A stretch of DNA of 64,000 nt from Afifella marina DSM 2698 (lineage in GTDB: Bacteria > Pseudomonadota > Alphaproteobacteria > Rhizobiales > Afifellaceae). Positions 62,100-64,000 of the stretch are shown one piece after another (within the stretch, counting starts at the first letter, position 1; each line of letters starts with the position of its first letter). Location: contig NZ_FMVW01000006.1 in the NCBI RefSeq assembly GCF_900102695.1, positions 62,001 to 126,000 on the forward strand, written 5' to 3'. Below the pieces are notes generated by a model. That model was not told the origin of the DNA, ran no database searches, and saw nothing but the letters and a program-made list of their open reading frames with translations. A program made the translations under genes and the position numbers.

Positions 62100-62345
62100 A
62101 TGAGCAAGAGCTTGATGTGGACCGCCAAGGACGCGCGGGGCCTCACGGTTCAGTGCCTCTTCAATGAAGATGCTCGCAGCTACGAGATGACCGTCTCGGC
62201 CCAATCCGCCCGGGCATGTCGCAGCGAGGCCTTTCTGGCGAGCACCGAGCCCGTCTTCGGCATGGATCCGAACGACAGGGCGCTGTCGGTGCAGGTCGCA
62301 GACCGGCTCATGCACGACGCCGCGCGCTCGCTCGGCGATTTCTGA
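62100..62345 (+). CDS. Small hypothetical protein (81 aa) next to adhE
   Basis: An 81-residue open reading frame with an RBS-like AAGGAAC seven bases before its ATG. The sequence (MSKSLMWTAKDARGLTVQCL at the start, ending AARSLGDF) has two cysteines, no membrane helix, and no motif I recognise. The composition and codon usage match neighbouring genes, which supports it as real. It lies 117 bp after adhE and converges on the HexR-like gene 31 bp away. No function is proposed; a link to AdhE or to fermentation is suggested only by position. Confidence 0.6.
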   Translation: MSKSLMWTAKDARGLTVQCLFNEDARSYEMTVSAQSARACRSEAFLASTEPVFGMDPNDRALSVQVADRLMHDAARSLGDF

Positions 62346-62376
62346 CGACACGCTGACGACTTTGCGGACCGTGTCG

Positions 62377-63216
62377 TCAGTCCCGCAACCCGCCGTTTTC
62401 CTTCAAGAGGGCTTTGCTGCGTTCCACGCGCTCATGCAGGGTTTTCCCCTTGCGCAGAGCCACGCAGATGGAGAGCGCATCTCCCAAAACGAGATGGCTG
62501 ATACGGGAGGTGAGCGGCGAGTAGACGTCGTATTCCTCCGCGACGTCAGTCAGAAGGCTCACGGTCGCGAGGCGGGCCAGCGGAGAATCGGAGCGGGTCA
62601 GCGCCACGACATCGGCGCCGACCGTCAGCGCGTTCTGCACGCTGTCCAGAATATCGCGTGTGCGCCCGGAATTGGACACGGCCACGACCGCGTCACCCGG
62701 TGCGAGCGACAGCGACGAAATGAAATACACATGCGGATCGCAATAGGCGACAGTCGGCATTCCGAGCCGGAAGAAGCGGCGCTGAACATCCTCCGCGATG
62801 GTGCCGGAATTGCCCGAGCCGTAGAACTCGATGCGCCGCGCCGACGCCAGAATGTCCGCGGCCTTGTCGAGCATCGAAGCGGAGAGATTGTTGCGCACGC
62901 CGATCAGCGTGTTGATGGTGCGATCGAAGACTTTTCCGGCGATGCCGCTCGCACCGTCATCGGGAAGCACATCCTGATCGAGAAACGGCATTCCGCCGGC
63001 GATATCCTGCGCCAGCTTGATCTTGAACTCGCGAAATCCCTTGCAGCCGAGCGCGGAACAGAAGCGCGCCACCGTCGGCTCGCTCACCTCCGAACGGCGC
63101 GCCACTTCGGCCATCGACAGATTGATGACCTCGCCAGGATGCGAGAGCACGAAGTCCGCCAGCTTGCGCTCCGACGGCCGGATCTGATCCTTGACCGAGG
63201 TGATTCTTCCCAACAT
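62377..63216 (-). CDS. RpiR family transcriptional regulator, HexR-like
   Basis: A 279-residue RpiR-type regulator. The N-terminal helix-turn-helix region is IRPSERKLADFVLSHPGEVINLSMAEVARRSEVSEPTVARFCSALGCKGFREFKIKLAQ (residues 13-71). A SIS sugar-phosphate-binding domain follows (RIEFYGSGNSGTIAEDVQRRFFRLG, VVAVSNSGRTRDI, LLTDVAEEYDVYSPLTSRI). The pattern follows E. coli/Pseudomonas HexR along most of its length, including the start MLGRITS against MLEKIQS. ATG 63216 (AGAGGG upstream) is preferred; ATG 63300 in the same frame has no RBS. HexR responds to 2-keto-3-deoxy-6-phosphogluconate in known cases. It lies between adhE and pflB, each with a matching palindrome. Confidence 0.88.
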   Translation of the reverse strand: MLGRITSVKDQIRPSERKLADFVLSHPGEVINLSMAEVARRSEVSEPTVARFCSALGCKGFREFKIKLAQDIAGGMPFLDQDVLPDDGASGIAGKVFDRTINTLIGVRNNLSASMLDKAADILASARRIEFYGSGNSGTIAEDVQRRFFRLGMPTVAYCDPHVYFISSLSLAPGDAVVAVSNSGRTRDILDSVQNALTVGADVVALTRSDSPLARLATVSLLTDVAEEYDVYSPLTSRISHLVLGDALSICVALRKGKTLHERVERSKALLKENGGLRD

Positions 63217-63545
63217 CTCCGCCCTCTTTTGTTGCGTCAGGCGGCGAAAGCGGTCATCCGTGACGGGGGCCAGCACAGACAAGCCCTGCGTGGTACGCAT
63301 GACAGCATGCTACACACCGCAAATCCGATCTGGATTAAGACTAACGTTCTGACAGTTTTATGTTTTTACCCTTGGGGAAAATTCGAGCGAGCTACGATTC
63401 TCGCTCTTTCGCCCTTCAACCATGCCCATTTGTGTAGTAAAACTACAGAAAGTCAACGGTTCGTGAAACGGATCCAATCCAACCGGCGGAACCATCAGAA
63501 ATATGATAGGTTCATGCCACAGCGCCCTTTTCCCAAGGAGTGACA
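63217..63545. other. Divergent regulatory region between the HexR-like gene and pflB
   Basis: This region of about 330 bp holds the second HexR-type palindrome (63433-63447). It also has a 7-bp inverted repeat, GAGCGAG (63385-63391) and CTCGCTC (63400-63406), and a TATGAT -10-like element at 63502-63507. If TATGAT serves pflB, the palindrome would sit near position -70 to -80. An in-frame ATG at 63300 could extend the regulator into the region. No other gene is visible. Confidence 0.5.
63433..63447. promoter_or_regulatory. HexR-type operator between the HexR-like gene and pflB
   Basis: TGTAGT-AAA-ACTACA is a perfect palindrome and the exact reverse complement of the site at 59177-59191. It lies 99 bp before the pflB ATG and about 217 bp before the regulator's start. 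It could therefore serve both pflB control and autoregulation. Confidence 0.8.
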
Positions 63546-64000
63546 ATGAACGCCATAGTGATGTCCTCTCGCGTCGATCTCAACGACTTCCCGACGACGA
63601 ACGACCCGTGGCGTGGCTTCAAGCCCGGCGCGTGGCAGCACGAAGTCAACCTCCGCGACTTCATCCTCGACAATATCACGCCTTACGAGGGCGATGCCTC
63701 CTTCCTTAGCGGCTCGACCAAACGGACGAAAGCGCTCTGGGACAAGGTCGCCGAGCTCCTGAAAGAGGAGCGCGCCTCCAAGGGCGGCGTTCTCGACGCC
63801 GACACCGAGGTGGTTTCCTCCATCACCGCGCATGGCGCGGGCTACATCGACCGCGATCTGGAAGTCGTCTTCGGACTGCAGACAGACAAGCCGCTGAAGC
63901 GCGGGATCATGCCGTTCGGCGGCTGGCGCATGGTCGTCAAGGGCCTGGAAGCCTATGGCTTTACGCCCTCGCCCAAGCTCAAAGAGGTGTTTCCGAGCCT
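63546..64000 (+). CDS. pflB: Formate acetyltransferase (pyruvate formate-lyase), N-terminal part
   Basis: The first 151 codons of a pyruvate formate-lyase gene, cut by the window end. The ATG follows AAGGAG with a five-base spacer. The translation has the PFL N-terminal pattern NDPWRGFKPGAWQHEVNLRDFI, the ITPYEGDASFL segment, and DLEVVFGLQTDKPLKRGIMPFGGWRMV. The full enzyme, a glycyl-radical protein, converts pyruvate and CoA to acetyl-CoA and formate without oxygen. The radical glycine and the activase gene pflA are expected beyond the window. Acetyl-CoA from this reaction is the substrate of AdhE encoded upstream, and both genes share the HexR-type site. Confidence 0.95.
   Translation, partial: MNAIVMSSRVDLNDFPTTNDPWRGFKPGAWQHEVNLRDFILDNITPYEGDASFLSGSTKRTKALWDKVAELLKEERASKGGVLDADTEVVSSITAHGAGYIDRDLEVVFGLQTDKPLKRGIMPFGGWRMVVKGLEAYGFTPSPKLKEVFPS

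Noticed and set aside
1-64000. tRNA, rRNA, riboswitch, CRISPR, IS element or prophage
   Set aside because: Intergenic regions are short; none shows a cloverleaf-type or repeat-spacer pattern, and no transposase, integrase or phage protein was recognised. A covariance-model search could still find a small RNA.

Overview
The window looks like chromosomal DNA of a GC-rich alphaproteobacterium, most likely in or near the Hyphomicrobiales (Rhizobiales). The reasons are the uniform high GC, the tightly packed same-strand operons with ATGA/GTGA overlaps, the density of dipeptide/opine-type ABC importers and FAD-dependent amine oxidoreductases, a membrane-anchored DUF2778 protein, and a fused fructose-PTS FruB protein. 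The genus cannot be fixed from the sequence. No rRNA, tRNA, CRISPR array, transposase or prophage gene was recognised. About 51 protein genes cover nearly all of the window; two of them are cut by its ends.

Layout. 1-0.36 kb: the tail of an AraC-type regulator. 0.4-2.5 kb: an FAD oxidoreductase divergent from an Lrp/AsnC regulator. 2.5-13.2 kb: a minus-strand run (ArgE-like deacylase, double GNAT protein, class III aminotransferase, GhrA-like dehydrogenase, HAD hydrolase, then a complete peptide-type ABC importer with fused ATPases). It is divergent from a second HAD hydrolase and a PuuB-like oxidase (13.4-15.4 kb). 15.4-34.8 kb: a 15-gene minus-strand catabolic run facing a LysR regulator. 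In transcription order it holds a three-subunit FAD/2Fe-2S dehydrogenase, a second ABC importer, MmgE/PrpD, HyuA, HyuB, an MFS carrier and three NAD-type dehydrogenases. 36-39.6 kb: a DUF2778 envelope protein, then folE and a COG0523 metal chaperone facing each other, each preceded by a GTTAT/ATAAC-type dyad. 39.8-42.7 kb: a copper P-type ATPase with a CopZ-like domain fused at its C-terminus and a CueR-type promoter. 42.7-50.8 kb: a third ABC importer with a gamma-glutamyltransferase homologue and an alpha/beta hydrolase, divergent from an IclR regulator that is followed by a methyltransferase gene. 52.5-59 kb: a LacI-type regulator divergent from fruB-fruK-fruA. 59.3-64 kb: adhE, a small unknown gene, a HexR-like RpiR regulator and the start of pflB.

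How the genes work together. The first 51 kb is mainly scavenging: three importers bring in peptide-, opine- or amide-like nitrogen compounds, and the linked oxidases, amidohydrolases, transaminase and aldehyde dehydrogenases could turn them into central metabolites. The right end handles sugar and fermentation. Fructose enters by PTS and becomes fructose-1,6-bisphosphate, and AdhE plus pyruvate formate-lyase provide mixed-acid fermentation.

Two observations stand out. A perfect 15-bp palindrome (TGTAGT-TTT-ACTACA) occurs upstream of adhE and again between the HexR-like gene and pflB. It fits the HexR motif as known from Gammaproteobacteria, so a local HexR-type fermentation regulon is likely. 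The CopZ-like tail of the copper ATPase also has its own in-frame ATG preceded by a strong Shine-Dalgarno sequence, so one gene may yield both the pump and a free copper chaperone.
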